From Limnohabitans sp. (GTDB lineage: Bacteria; Pseudomonadota; Gammaproteobacteria; Burkholderiales; Burkholderiaceae_C), in the NCBI RefSeq assembly GCF_017848645.1, contig NZ_JAFEIF010000042.1, forward strand, positions 62,001-126,000: a DNA stretch of 64,000 bases, written 5' to 3'. Under the pieces are notes generated by a model, which was given only the letters and a program-made list of their open reading frames with translations, ran no database searches and was not told where the DNA came from. Positions 24,921 to 33,337 of this stretch are shown piece after piece. Position 1 is the stretch's first letter, and each line of letters opens with the position of its first letter. A program made the translations under genes and the position numbers.

Positions 24921-26285
24921 ATGGACCTCGACGCTCTCATCCTCTCGCGCATTCATTTTGCTGCGAACATCAGCTTCCACATCCTGTTCCCCACCATCAC
25001 CATCGCGCTGTGTTGGTTCTTGCTGTTCTTCCGTTGGCGCTTCGCCCGCACCCAGGACCAGGCCTGGGAAGAGGCCTATTATTTTTGGACCAAGGTGTTC
25101 GCGCTCACCTTTGCGCTGGGGGTGGTCTCGGGCATTGTGATGAGTTTCCAGTTCGGCACCAACTGGCCGGGATTCATGGAGCGCACGGGCAATATTTCAG
25201 GGCCGCTGCTCGGCTATGAGGTGCTGACGGCGTTTTTCCTGGAGGCCAGCTTCTTGGGCATCATGCTGTTTGGCCGAGGCCGTGTGAGTGAGCGGGTGCA
25301 CCTGATCGCCACTTTTTTGGTGGCGTTTGGCACCACCATGTCGGCCTTCTGGATCTTGAGCCTGAACTCCTGGATGCACACCCCGGCAGGCTTTGAAATC
25401 GTCAACGGCCAGTTCATCCCTACCGATTGGCTGGCGGTGGTCTTTAACCCGTCGTTTCCTTACCGCTTCTCGCACAAGTTGCTCGCCTCGGCACTGACCG
25501 CGTCGTTCTTGATTGCTGGTCTGTGCGCTTGGCAGCTGCTCAAAGGCAGCGCCACGCGCGGCACCCATAAAGCCATGCGTGCGGCCGTTTTCACGGCCGC
25601 TTGCGTGATGCCGCTGCAGTTCCTTGTGGGTGACATGCACGGCCTCAACACCCTGGAGCACCAACCCGCCAAAGTCGCTGCCATGGAAGGCATCTGGGAA
25701 ACCGAGCGCGGTGCGCCGCTGACCCTCTTTGGCATTCCCGACCAGGAAGCACGCACCACCCACTTCGCGGTGAAGATCCCCAAAGTGGCCAGCTTGATCC
25801 TGACCCACGAGCTGGACGGCGAAGTCAAGGGCATCAACGAATTTGAAGGTGCGCACCCACCCGTGGCGCCGGTGTTCTATGCCTTTCGCGTGATGGTGGG
25901 TGTGGGTTCGTTGATGTTGCTGGTCGCCGGTTTCACCGCTTGGCGCTTGTGGCGTCAGCGCAGGCAGCCAGAAGTGACACTGCCCAAGCCCCTGTTGTGG
26001 GTGCTGTCGGGCATGGCGTTCTCCGGCTGGGTCGCCACGCTGGCGGGCTGGTACGTGACCGAGATCGGTCGCCAGCCCTTCCTGGTGTATGGCTTGATGC
26101 GCACCAACGAAGCCGCCACCACCTTGCCGCCGCCCTACATTGCGCTCACCTTGACGGCCTACCTGGTGGTCTACGGCCTGCTGTTGGTGACTTATGTCGG
26201 CGTGTTGAAGTACATGGCCGAGCACCCCAAGGAACACCGCCACGATGCGCCGACGGGTGCCCTGTTGGGCAAAGCGGGTGTGTGA
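24921..26285 (+). CDS. cydA: Cytochrome bd-type quinol oxidase subunit I
   Basis: Membrane subunit of 454 residues carrying haems b558, b595 and d. The axial His of LSRIHFAANI, the GRQPW-like GRQPF motif (EIGRQPFLVYG), His in FPYRFSHK and a short Q loop are visible; the short Q loop and overall size fit the cyanide-insensitive CioA branch. It oxidises quinol and reduces O2 under low oxygen. cydB follows 39 bases later. Confidence 0.95.
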   Translation: MDLDALILSRIHFAANISFHILFPTITIALCWFLLFFRWRFARTQDQAWEEAYYFWTKVFALTFALGVVSGIVMSFQFGTNWPGFMERTGNISGPLLGYEVLTAFFLEASFLGIMLFGRGRVSERVHLIATFLVAFGTTMSAFWILSLNSWMHTPAGFEIVNGQFIPTDWLAVVFNPSFPYRFSHKLLASALTASFLIAGLCAWQLLKGSATRGTHKAMRAAVFTAACVMPLQFLVGDMHGLNTLEHQPAKVAAMEGIWETERGAPLTLFGIPDQEARTTHFAVKIPKVASLILTHELDGEVKGINEFEGAHPPVAPVFYAFRVMVGVGSLMLLVAGFTAWRLWRQRRQPEVTLPKPLLWVLSGMAFSGWVATLAGWYVTEIGRQPFLVYGLMRTNEAATTLPPPYIALTLTAYLVVYGLLLVTYVGVLKYMAEHPKEHRHDAPTGALLGKAGV

Positions 26286-26324
26286 TGAAGCTTGTCTTTG
26301 TGTATCTGAAACTGAAAGGCGACC

Positions 26325-27323
26325 ATGACCTGGGCTGAATTCCTGCCATTGTTTTTCCTGGCTGTGATGGGTCTGTCCCTGCTGGCTTACGTGATTTTGG
26401 ATGGTTACGACCTGGGCGTTGGTTTGTTGCTCTTGCAAGCGACCGACGCTGAAAAGGACACCATGATCGCCAGCATCGGACCGTTTTGGGACGCCAACGA
26501 GACCTGGCTGGTGCTGGGCGTGGGTGTGTTGTTGATCGCTTTTCCGATGGCCCATGGTCTGGTGCTGCAGGCCTTGTACCTGCCCGTGGCGATGATGCTG
26601 ATTGGCTTGATCTTGCGAGGCGTGGCATTTGACTTCCGAGCGAAAGCACCGCTGAAGTACAAGCCGTTCTGGAACCGCGCGTTTTTTGCTGGCTCGCTCA
26701 TGGCCAGTGCGTCGCAGGGCTGGATGCTGGGCAGCTACATCACCGGTTTTGCCAGTGGGCCGCTGGGCTGGGCATTTAGCTTGGGCATCGCCGTCACCTT
26801 GCCCGCCGCTTATGTGCTGCTGGGTTCGGGCTGGTTGATCATGAAAACCGAAGGCGATCTGCAGCAAAAGGCCGTGCGCTGGGCGCGGCTTGTGCTGTGG
26901 CCCATGGCGGCTGCCTTGCTGGCTATCTCGGCGGCCACGCCACTGGTCAAAGAGGGCGTGCTGGAGAAATGGTTCGGTGTGCCCCAGGTGTTTGCCTTGC
27001 TGCCCGTGCCCCTCATGTGCGCCTTGGCTTTTTTTGCCATGCGCTGGGTGCTCACGCGCCCGAACTTGGTCAACGCGGGTTACGGTTGGCTGGTATTCGC
27101 CAATACCGTGCTGATTTTTGTGCTGGCCTTTTTCGGCTTGGCCTACAGCATCTTCTCCGACATCGTGATCGGCCGCATGACGGTGTGGGAAGCTGCCATC
27201 AGCACCGCGTCGCTGAATGTGATTTTTTTCGGCGTGGCGATCACGCTGCCGGTGATCATCGGCTACACGGTGTTCATGTACCGCGTCTTTTGGGGCAAGG
27301 CGACCGCGCTGAAGTACGGCTGA
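26325..27323 (+). CDS. cydB: Cytochrome bd-type quinol oxidase subunit II
   Basis: Eight- to nine-helix membrane protein of 332 residues. The start (YVILDGYDLGVGLLLL) and IGPFWDANETWLVLG are hallmark CydB/CioB motifs. It pairs with CydA to form the oxidase. An AAAGG ribosome-binding site precedes the ATG. No cydX-like small ORF is obvious after it. Confidence 0.95.
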   Translation: MTWAEFLPLFFLAVMGLSLLAYVILDGYDLGVGLLLLQATDAEKDTMIASIGPFWDANETWLVLGVGVLLIAFPMAHGLVLQALYLPVAMMLIGLILRGVAFDFRAKAPLKYKPFWNRAFFAGSLMASASQGWMLGSYITGFASGPLGWAFSLGIAVTLPAAYVLLGSGWLIMKTEGDLQQKAVRWARLVLWPMAAALLAISAATPLVKEGVLEKWFGVPQVFALLPVPLMCALAFFAMRWVLTRPNLVNAGYGWLVFANTVLIFVLAFFGLAYSIFSDIVIGRMTVWEAAISTASLNVIFFGVAITLPVIIGYTVFMYRVFWGKATALKYG

Positions 27324-27340
27324 GCGTCACACGTCTGGTT

Positions 27341-27358
27341 CAGGGCTGAACGGCCCTG
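27341..27358. terminator. Possible hairpin between cydB and the convergent dioxygenase gene
   Basis: CAGGGC-TGAACG-GCCCTG hairpin in the 81-base convergent gap, without a T tract. Confidence 0.3.
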
Positions 27359-27404
27359 GGCACAGAGGCGGCTGGTTCAGCTTCGAAAGTGGCGAAATGC
27401 CAAG

Positions 27405-28292
27405 TCAATGCGCCCCGAGGTAGCACCCCTCAACGCCTTCGGTTTCATCACCTTCTTCGCTGCAAAGCGCCGCAATCAGTGCTTGGTCCACCACCTGACC
27501 GGGTAGCGGCAGCTCTTCATTCGTCCAGCGCTTGACCAAGTGGCCATTGGCCACGCCACCGGTGTGGGGGGCTTGGTAGGCGCGGCGGTGTTGCATGGTC
27601 ACTCCGCTGTTGGCGTTGGCGATGAAGCGGCTTTCGCCCAAGGCCCAGGGTTCAAAGTAGGCGTTGGCGGCCGCATCCACTTGGCGGAAGTAGCTGCGTG
27701 CGCCTTCGGCGTTGAGCTTTTTGCGCACGGTGCGCGTGATGAGGCCTTGCAAGTGGTCCAGCGCGGCGTCGTCCATCTGGTCCAAGGCTTCGGGGCTCAT
27801 GTCTTGTGTGGCCAAGGCCGATGTGGCGGCCAGTTCGGCGGGGAGCACTTGCACCATGGCTTTGACCACGTCGCGGTGCGGTGCCACAGCGGTGGCCACG
27901 CCGCGTGTTTGCGGCTGGATGGGGCAGCGAATTTCCACAAAGCGCGGCTTCACAGGGCCGGTGCAGCCATCGTGGTGGTAGTACTCGCCTTGGCTCAGGC
28001 GCCCTTTGCTGGAGCGGCCGCGCACGTCGCGGTAGCTGGGGTGTTGGGTGTGCACGTTCAGGCAGACCACCAGGCCCGTGGCATCGACCAATTCGTAGAA
28101 GGCTTCGCGCCATTCGGGCAAGAGGAGTTGCTCGTGCAGGTAGTCGCTGGGCGGGGTTTGCCCGTCGACGTCTTCGCCTTCGAAGACCAACACAAAAGGC
28201 TTGGGCCGGCGCACGCGCCACAAGGCACCGGCAAAGCTCAAAATTGAATGCATGGGGGCAGGGTGGGAGTGTGCGTTAGAGCTTGTGGCCAT
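27405..28292 (-). CDS. Putative Fe(II)/2-oxoglutarate dioxygenase-like protein
   Basis: A 295-residue cytosolic protein not firmly recognised. A HxD-like element (EYYHHDGCTGP, about residues 104-114) and a distal region NSGVTMQHRRAYQAPHTGG...LVKRWTN resemble the HxD...H...R facial triad and 2-oxoglutarate site of TauD/clavaminate synthase-like oxygenases. Enzymatic class is therefore a guess from motif spacing. A start at Met14 (28253) is also possible. It is convergent with cydB and alone in its transcription unit. Confidence 0.55.
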   Translation of the reverse strand: MATSSNAHSHPAPMHSILSFAGALWRVRRPKPFVLVFEGEDVDGQTPPSDYLHEQLLLPEWREAFYELVDATGLVVCLNVHTQHPSYRDVRGRSSKGRLSQGEYYHHDGCTGPVKPRFVEIRCPIQPQTRGVATAVAPHRDVVKAMVQVLPAELAATSALATQDMSPEALDQMDDAALDHLQGLITRTVRKKLNAEGARSYFRQVDAAANAYFEPWALGESRFIANANSGVTMQHRRAYQAPHTGGVANGHLVKRWTNEELPLPGQVVDQALIAALCSEEGDETEGVEGCYLGAH

Positions 28293-28529
28293 GTCGCGAT
28301 TTTAGGGTGACGCCAGCAGGATGTTGGACGGCAGGCCCTCTGACGGCAGCCAAGGTCACGTCGAATGAGCCCTGCATTCAGCCGCGAAACCCTCACGCTT
28401 GTGTGCATGCGTTCAGTACAGGTGACTGCCTGAGCGCAGCGGATGCTGTAAATTGGGCTGAGTGCCGCGCTTGTTTTTATCAATGGGCGCGGTTTTTCTG
28501 ACTTTGCGGCACCCCATTCACCCGAACCC

Positions 28530-29432
28530 ATGACTCACCCAGCGGCCACCCCCGAGCGTGCCGATCATCCTTTGCAAGGCATCGCCTGGATGGTGGCGGG
28601 GGTGTTTTTGCTGTCGGTCATGGATGCTTTGTCCAAACATGCGGTGTCGCAGTTGTCGATTCCCGTGTTGATTGCGGCGCGCTCGGCGATGGTGCTGGGT
28701 TTGTTGCTGCCTTGGGTGCTGCGCAGCGGGGGCTGGTCGGCTTTGCGCACACGCCGACCGGGAGCGCACTTGTTGCGTGGCGTGTTGGCGGTGTGTTCCA
28801 TGCTGGCGTTTTTTGAGAGCTTGCGTTTGTTGCCGCTGGCGACGGTGATCGCCATCAGTTTTGCCGCGCCGCTGTTCATGACGCTCTTGTCAGTGCCCTT
28901 GCTCCAAGAGCGTGTGGGGGCGCACCGCTGGGGCGCTTTGTTGGCAGGCTTTGTGGGTGTGAGTCTGATCGTGGGGCCGCAGGCGATGGACGGCGAACTG
29001 GGTCTGGGGGCGGGACTGGCTTTGGTGGCGGCGCTTTTTTATGCCGCTTCGATGACCTGTGTGCGCTGGCTTTCGCCCACCGAGAGCGATTTGGCGATGC
29101 TGGTCTGGCAGAACCTGACCATGGGCCTGGCTGGTGCGGTGGGCTTGTTCTTTGTGCCCTTGGTGGTGACGCCGGGCATGTGGCCGGTCATCGCTTGTAT
29201 GGCCGTTTTGGTGTTGCTGGGCCAGCGGTGCACCTTTCGGGCCTTGCGGCTGGCACCCGTGGGTGTGGTCGCACCTTTCCATTACAGCGAACTGCTGTTT
29301 GCGGCCTTGCTTGGTTGGGTCTTTTGGCAGGAGTGGCCTGGGCCCCATGTTTGGTGGGGCGCGTTGTTTGTGGTTGGCGCGGGTCTGTACACCTTGTGGC
29401 GTGAGCGCACGCGCACGCTGGTCGGCGGTTAG
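28530..29432 (+). CDS. EamA/DMT-family transporter
   Basis: Inner-membrane protein of 300 residues with ten predicted helices in two EamA repeats (QGIAWMVAGVFLLSVMDALSK and LAAAL-like second half beginning near GLALVAALFYAASMTCVR). Members export amino acids and other small metabolites. Substrate unknown. Confidence 0.88.
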   Translation: MTHPAATPERADHPLQGIAWMVAGVFLLSVMDALSKHAVSQLSIPVLIAARSAMVLGLLLPWVLRSGGWSALRTRRPGAHLLRGVLAVCSMLAFFESLRLLPLATVIAISFAAPLFMTLLSVPLLQERVGAHRWGALLAGFVGVSLIVGPQAMDGELGLGAGLALVAALFYAASMTCVRWLSPTESDLAMLVWQNLTMGLAGAVGLFFVPLVVTPGMWPVIACMAVLVLLGQRCTFRALRLAPVGVVAPFHYSELLFAALLGWVFWQEWPGPHVWWGALFVVGAGLYTLWRERTRTLVGG

Positions 29433-29467
29433 CGGGCCCGCTTGGGGGCGCCAAGCCGCAGACAGAT

Positions 29468-30268
29468 TCAATCGGCATAACCCGGGTTCACTCGGTCAAT
29501 CACCCGCATCATGGCTTCAAAGAACAGGCGTTCGCGTTCGCTGCGGGGGTGGCGGTCATGGGGGCTGGGGTTTTTGATGCGCTGGATGACGGATTCGGTC
29601 AGCACATTCAGAGGCTGGCCTGTGCCCATGGCCAGCACTTGCGTGCGACAGGCTTTTTCGAGCTTGTAGAGCCTGCGGTAGGCTTGTGCCACGGTGTCGC
29701 CCACCGTCATGACGCCATGGTTTTTCATGAAGAGCACCGTCTTGCCACCGCTCATGAGTTGCGACAGGCGTTCACCCTCAGACAGGTCTGACGCCAGCCC
29801 CGTGTAATGGTCGTCGTAGGCGATGACACCGTCAAAAAAGGCGGCGGTTTGGGTGGCGGGCAGCAAGCGGTTGGCTTTGAGCATGTTCAAAGCCGTGGCC
29901 CAAGGCTGGTGGGTGTGCAGCACGACTTTGGCACCCGTGAGGCGGTGCACCGGGGCGTGGATGGATTGCGCTGACAACTCCACGACGCCCGTGCCTTCCA
30001 GCGTTTCGCCCGCTTCGTTGAAAACCATCATGGTGCTGGCACGGGCCTCGGACCAGTGCACGCCAAAAGGTGAGATCAGGTATTGGTCTTCACGCCCTGG
30101 CACCGCCACGGTGAAGTGGTTGTCGATGCCCTCGTCAAAGTCGTGAAGCACAGCCAAACGCAAAGCGGCGGCCAAATGCACTTTGGCCTGCCAAACAGGG
30201 TCGTCTTGGCTGTGCGCTGGCGCTGATGCAGAGGTGATGGCGGATGACATGGGCAATCTTTCGAGCAT
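29468..30268 (-). CDS. Class II aldolase/adducin family protein
   Basis: A 266-residue cytosolic protein with the zinc-site pair of class II (fuculose-phosphate type) aldolases: LHTHQPWATAL and NHGVMTVGDTV, plus the N-terminal DNHFTVAVPGRE segment. Related proteins cleave or epimerise sugar phosphates, or decarboxylate; the substrate is not predictable. A start at Met7 (30250) is equally plausible. Confidence 0.85.
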   Translation of the reverse strand: MLERLPMSSAITSASAPAHSQDDPVWQAKVHLAAALRLAVLHDFDEGIDNHFTVAVPGREDQYLISPFGVHWSEARASTMMVFNEAGETLEGTGVVELSAQSIHAPVHRLTGAKVVLHTHQPWATALNMLKANRLLPATQTAAFFDGVIAYDDHYTGLASDLSEGERLSQLMSGGKTVLFMKNHGVMTVGDTVAQAYRRLYKLEKACRTQVLAMGTGQPLNVLTESVIQRIKNPSPHDRHPRSERERLFFEAMMRVIDRVNPGYAD

Positions 30269-30473
30269 TGAATGAACCCTGACTCTATGCAGGAGCCGCG
30301 CGTGAACCTGTCACTTGTGTAGCAAACAGGACATCCGGGTTCCGGATTGGAGTCTTCAGCGCTGCTCTGGACAAGCTGGTTGAGCGCCTGTGCGAGTGGT
30401 TTTGCGATTTAAAAAATTTGTTTAAAACAAAATAATCGTTTTAAATTTAAAGGATTTTGGTATCTATTAATGA

Positions 30474-30502
30474 TTGCAATTTTGACCTTTTTTTGCTAAA
30501 AT
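30474..30502 (+). promoter_or_regulatory. Candidate sigma70-type promoter of the chemosensory operon
   Basis: TTGCAA at 30474-30479 and TAAAAT at 30497-30502 with a 17-base spacer, in an AT-rich 256-base gap, placing the start about 16 bases before the cheA ATG. A flagellar sigma28 site with correct spacing was looked for and not found. Confidence 0.45.
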
Positions 30503-30524
30503 TAAGCAAATTGTCGAATAAATC

Positions 30525-32750
30525 ATGCTGACCGCCCACACTGAATCATTGCTGCAGGAAATCGCCACCGAGCTGGCCTTTCTGGCTCCTGCGCGCCTGG
30601 ACGGTTTGAGTCAGGTGGCGGGCGTGTTGGCGCAATTGGCTCAAGAGGCCGCCACACAATCTTTGCCCGATGTGCAGCAGGAGCTGGCGGGGTCGCTGGC
30701 GCTGTGCCAGCAAGCGCTGGCCAGCCAGGAAGGCTTGGCGCAGGGTGAGCTCGACGGCTTGCAGGCTTCCTTTGAGCGGCTGAGCAACGCCTTGTATCTG
30801 GCCAAGCCCCTGTCGCAGACCATTGAGCCCCAGACCACTGCGCCGCAGACCGCCGCGCTCCAAGATGACGCGCAGGCGACGGACCCGGACGAAGCCAGCT
30901 TTGTTTTGGGCCAGGATGACGATCTGGAGCTGCTCAACGAATTTTGCAACGAGGGGCGCGATCTGCTCCATCAGGTGGAACAAGGCGTGCTGGTGTTGGA
31001 AGAAAACCCCAAGCACAAAGACACCCTGAACCAGGTGTTCAGGGCGTTTCACACCTTCAAAGGTGGCGCGGGATTTTTGGGCATCGCCCCGATCAAGGAC
31101 CTGGCGCACCAATTGGAGTCGCTGCTGGACGCCGCCCGGCGCGACCAGCTCAGCATCGACCGAGAAGTGATCGAGGTGATTTTGGCCGGAGGCGATGCGT
31201 TGCAGCAGTACGTCAATGCCATTGACCAGCAACTCAAGGGGCAAGGGCTCGGGCAGGCCATTGTGGTGCCCACGGCTGCTTTGCTGGCCAGAGCGCAGGC
31301 CTGTCTGGACGGCAAACCCTGGACCTCCGTAACGGCACCCATGACGGCACCGGCCGCTTTTGAGCCGCCTGTTGCCGACCTTGCTGTGCCAGAGCCAGTG
31401 TCACTTGCAACGCCCGGCCAGCTTGCGCCAGAACTTTTGCCTCCGTCATATTTGGAGGAGAAACGTGTCTCTGCGCACCTGATGGATGACACCGTTGTCA
31501 GTCTTGCCAAGCCCACTGACACACAAGAGCCCCGTCCCGCTGCCCCCAAGGCACTTGGCCGCACCGAGTCCTTGGCCCAGTTCGTCAAGCTCGACACGCG
31601 CAAACTCGACGCCCTGGTCGACCTGGTCGGGGAGTTGGTGATTGCCCAATCGATGGTGGTGCAACACCCTGGAGTCCAAGCACACAAGGACCGTGATTTG
31701 GAGCGCCACCTGCGCCAACTCGCGCGCATCACCACCGATTTGCAGCACAACGCCATGTCGATGCGCATGGTGCCGATTCGCTCGGTCATGCAAAAAATGA
31801 CCCGCTTGGTGCGCGACTTGGCCACCGCTCAAGACAAACAAGTGCAGCTGCACCTCAGCGGTGAAGACACCGAGCTGGACCGCAACATTGTCGAAGAGCT
31901 GGCCGACCCCTTGCTGCACATGATGCGCAATGCGGTGGACCACGGCATCGAATCGCCCGCTGAGCGCCAAGCGCGAGGCAAGAGCGCCCAAGGCCAGATC
32001 CATTTGCAGGCGGCGCACCAGGGCGGCGGTTTCTTGATCTCCATCCGCGACGACGGCAAAGGTCTGGATTCGGCCAAGATCTTGAGCAAAGCGCGCCAGC
32101 GCGGCCTGATCCCGGCTGACAGCATGCCCAGCGAAAAAGACATCTACAGCCTGATTTTTTTGCCCGGTTTTTCAACCGCCGAGAGCGTGACCGACATTTC
32201 CGGGCGCGGCGTGGGCATGGACGTGGTGCGTGGCGGTATCAACAAGCTGCGCGGTCGGGTAGACATCGATTCGGTGCCCGGACAAGGCACCACCTTCAAC
32301 ATCTTCTTGCCGCTGACCCTGGCCATCATTGACGGCATGTTGGTGGGGGTGGGGCAGGAGCGCTTCATTGTGCCCACATTGGCCATCCGCGAATCCCTGC
32401 GGCCTCTGCCGGGCATGGTGTCCACGGTGCAAGGCAAGGGCGAAGTCATCAGCGTGCGCGGCAAGTTGATCCCCTTGGTTCGTTTGTCGGACAAGCTGGG
32501 TTTGCCGTGCGTGGCGCAGGACCCCTGTGACGGCATCGTCGTCGTGGTGGATTCGGGCGCTCGCCATCGGGCGCTTTTGGTTGACAGCTTGATCGGCAAA
32601 CAAGAAGTCGTCATCAAGTCGCTGGGCGACACCTTCAAACACCAAAAAGGCATGTCGGGCGCCGCCATCATGGGCGACGGCCGAGTGGCTTTGATCATCG
32701 ATCCAGACGCCATCGGGCAAGGGCCGTCGACGGCCCCCTTGGCCGCTTGA
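30525..32750 (+). CDS. cheA: Chemotaxis histidine kinase CheA
   Basis: Cytosolic kinase of 741 residues. An N-terminal helical segment (1-100) lacks a phospho-His and looks like a decayed HPt; the active HPt is at about 131-245 with His176 in VFRAFHTFKGGAGFLG. No clear P2 (CheY/CheB docking) domain follows; a long Ala/Pro linker leads to P3 dimerisation (KLDALVDLVGELVIAQSMV), the ATPase with DHGIE, DDGKG and GRGVGMDVV boxes, and the CheW-like P5. It starts an operon without cheY; likely acceptors are CheB and the receiver-cyclase. Confidence 0.95.
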   Translation: MLTAHTESLLQEIATELAFLAPARLDGLSQVAGVLAQLAQEAATQSLPDVQQELAGSLALCQQALASQEGLAQGELDGLQASFERLSNALYLAKPLSQTIEPQTTAPQTAALQDDAQATDPDEASFVLGQDDDLELLNEFCNEGRDLLHQVEQGVLVLEENPKHKDTLNQVFRAFHTFKGGAGFLGIAPIKDLAHQLESLLDAARRDQLSIDREVIEVILAGGDALQQYVNAIDQQLKGQGLGQAIVVPTAALLARAQACLDGKPWTSVTAPMTAPAAFEPPVADLAVPEPVSLATPGQLAPELLPPSYLEEKRVSAHLMDDTVVSLAKPTDTQEPRPAAPKALGRTESLAQFVKLDTRKLDALVDLVGELVIAQSMVVQHPGVQAHKDRDLERHLRQLARITTDLQHNAMSMRMVPIRSVMQKMTRLVRDLATAQDKQVQLHLSGEDTELDRNIVEELADPLLHMMRNAVDHGIESPAERQARGKSAQGQIHLQAAHQGGGFLISIRDDGKGLDSAKILSKARQRGLIPADSMPSEKDIYSLIFLPGFSTAESVTDISGRGVGMDVVRGGINKLRGRVDIDSVPGQGTTFNIFLPLTLAIIDGMLVGVGQERFIVPTLAIRESLRPLPGMVSTVQGKGEVISVRGKLIPLVRLSDKLGLPCVAQDPCDGIVVVVDSGARHRALLVDSLIGKQEVVIKSLGDTFKHQKGMSGAAIMGDGRVALIIDPDAIGQGPSTAPLAA

Positions 32751-32785
32751 TCCCTGTTTATGACCTCACCAAGACCCCCACAACC

Positions 32786-33337
32786 ATGACAACTTTGGCC
32801 ACCGAGCACTTGCCCGAAGCGGGCAAGTACCTCACCTTCGTCTTGGACCAGGAGCGCTACAGCGTGCCCGTTCTCAAGGTGCGCGAAATCATGCGCCTGT
32901 GTCCGATCACACCCGTGCCCCGCATGCCGAGCTACATCCTGGGCGTGATCAATTTGCGCGGCAAGATCGTGCCGGTGATCGACTTGCGCGAGCGCTTTGG
33001 CTTGCCCAAAGCGGTTGATCTGGAGCGGGCCTGCGTGGTCGTTGTGCAATTTGTCACCACAGATGGCAATTCGCAATGGATGGGAATGATCGTGGACATC
33101 GTCGAAGAGGTCTCGGTTTTTACCCTGCAAGACCTGGAGCTGCCGCCAGATTTTGGCGGCGACATCGACACCCGTTTCATCACGGGCATGGCCAAAAGCA
33201 AAGGATCTGTGAAGACCTTGCTGGACCTGGACCGTTTGCTCAATTTTGTCGGCCCGCTCGATCTGCAAGCCCTGGTTTCTTCTTCTGATCCTCACATTTC
33301 TCACCACAGCGCATCACTGGGAGCCCCAACATGTTGA
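32786..33337 (+). CDS. cheW: Chemotaxis coupling protein CheW
   Basis: A 183-residue SH3-like adaptor that links the receptor to CheA. Typical segments are [47 protein letters not shown] and [13 protein letters not shown] [14 protein letters not shown] 32786 is chosen; a TTG at 32747 overlapping the cheA stop (TTGA) is an alternative. Its end overlaps the receptor gene by 7 bases. Confidence 0.93.
   Translation: MTTLATEHLPEAGKYLTFVLDQERYSVPVLKVREIMRLCPITPVPRMPSYILGVINLRGKIVPVIDLRERFGLPKAVDLERACVVVVQFVTTDGNSQWMGMIVDIVEEVSVFTLQDLELPPDFGGDIDTRFITGMAKSKGSVKTLLDLDRLLNFVGPLDLQALVSSSDPHISHHSASLGAPTC

Noticed and set aside
25197..26867. 556-codon minus-strand frame opposite cydA/cydB
   Set aside because: Antisense to two clear membrane protein genes; Gln/His-rich shadow without domains.
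30481..30524. Possible flagellar sigma28 promoter for the Che operon (TAAAATTA ... GTCGAATAA)
   Set aside because: The distance between the two half-elements is about three bases too short for the sigma28 consensus; a sigma70-like pair fits better.
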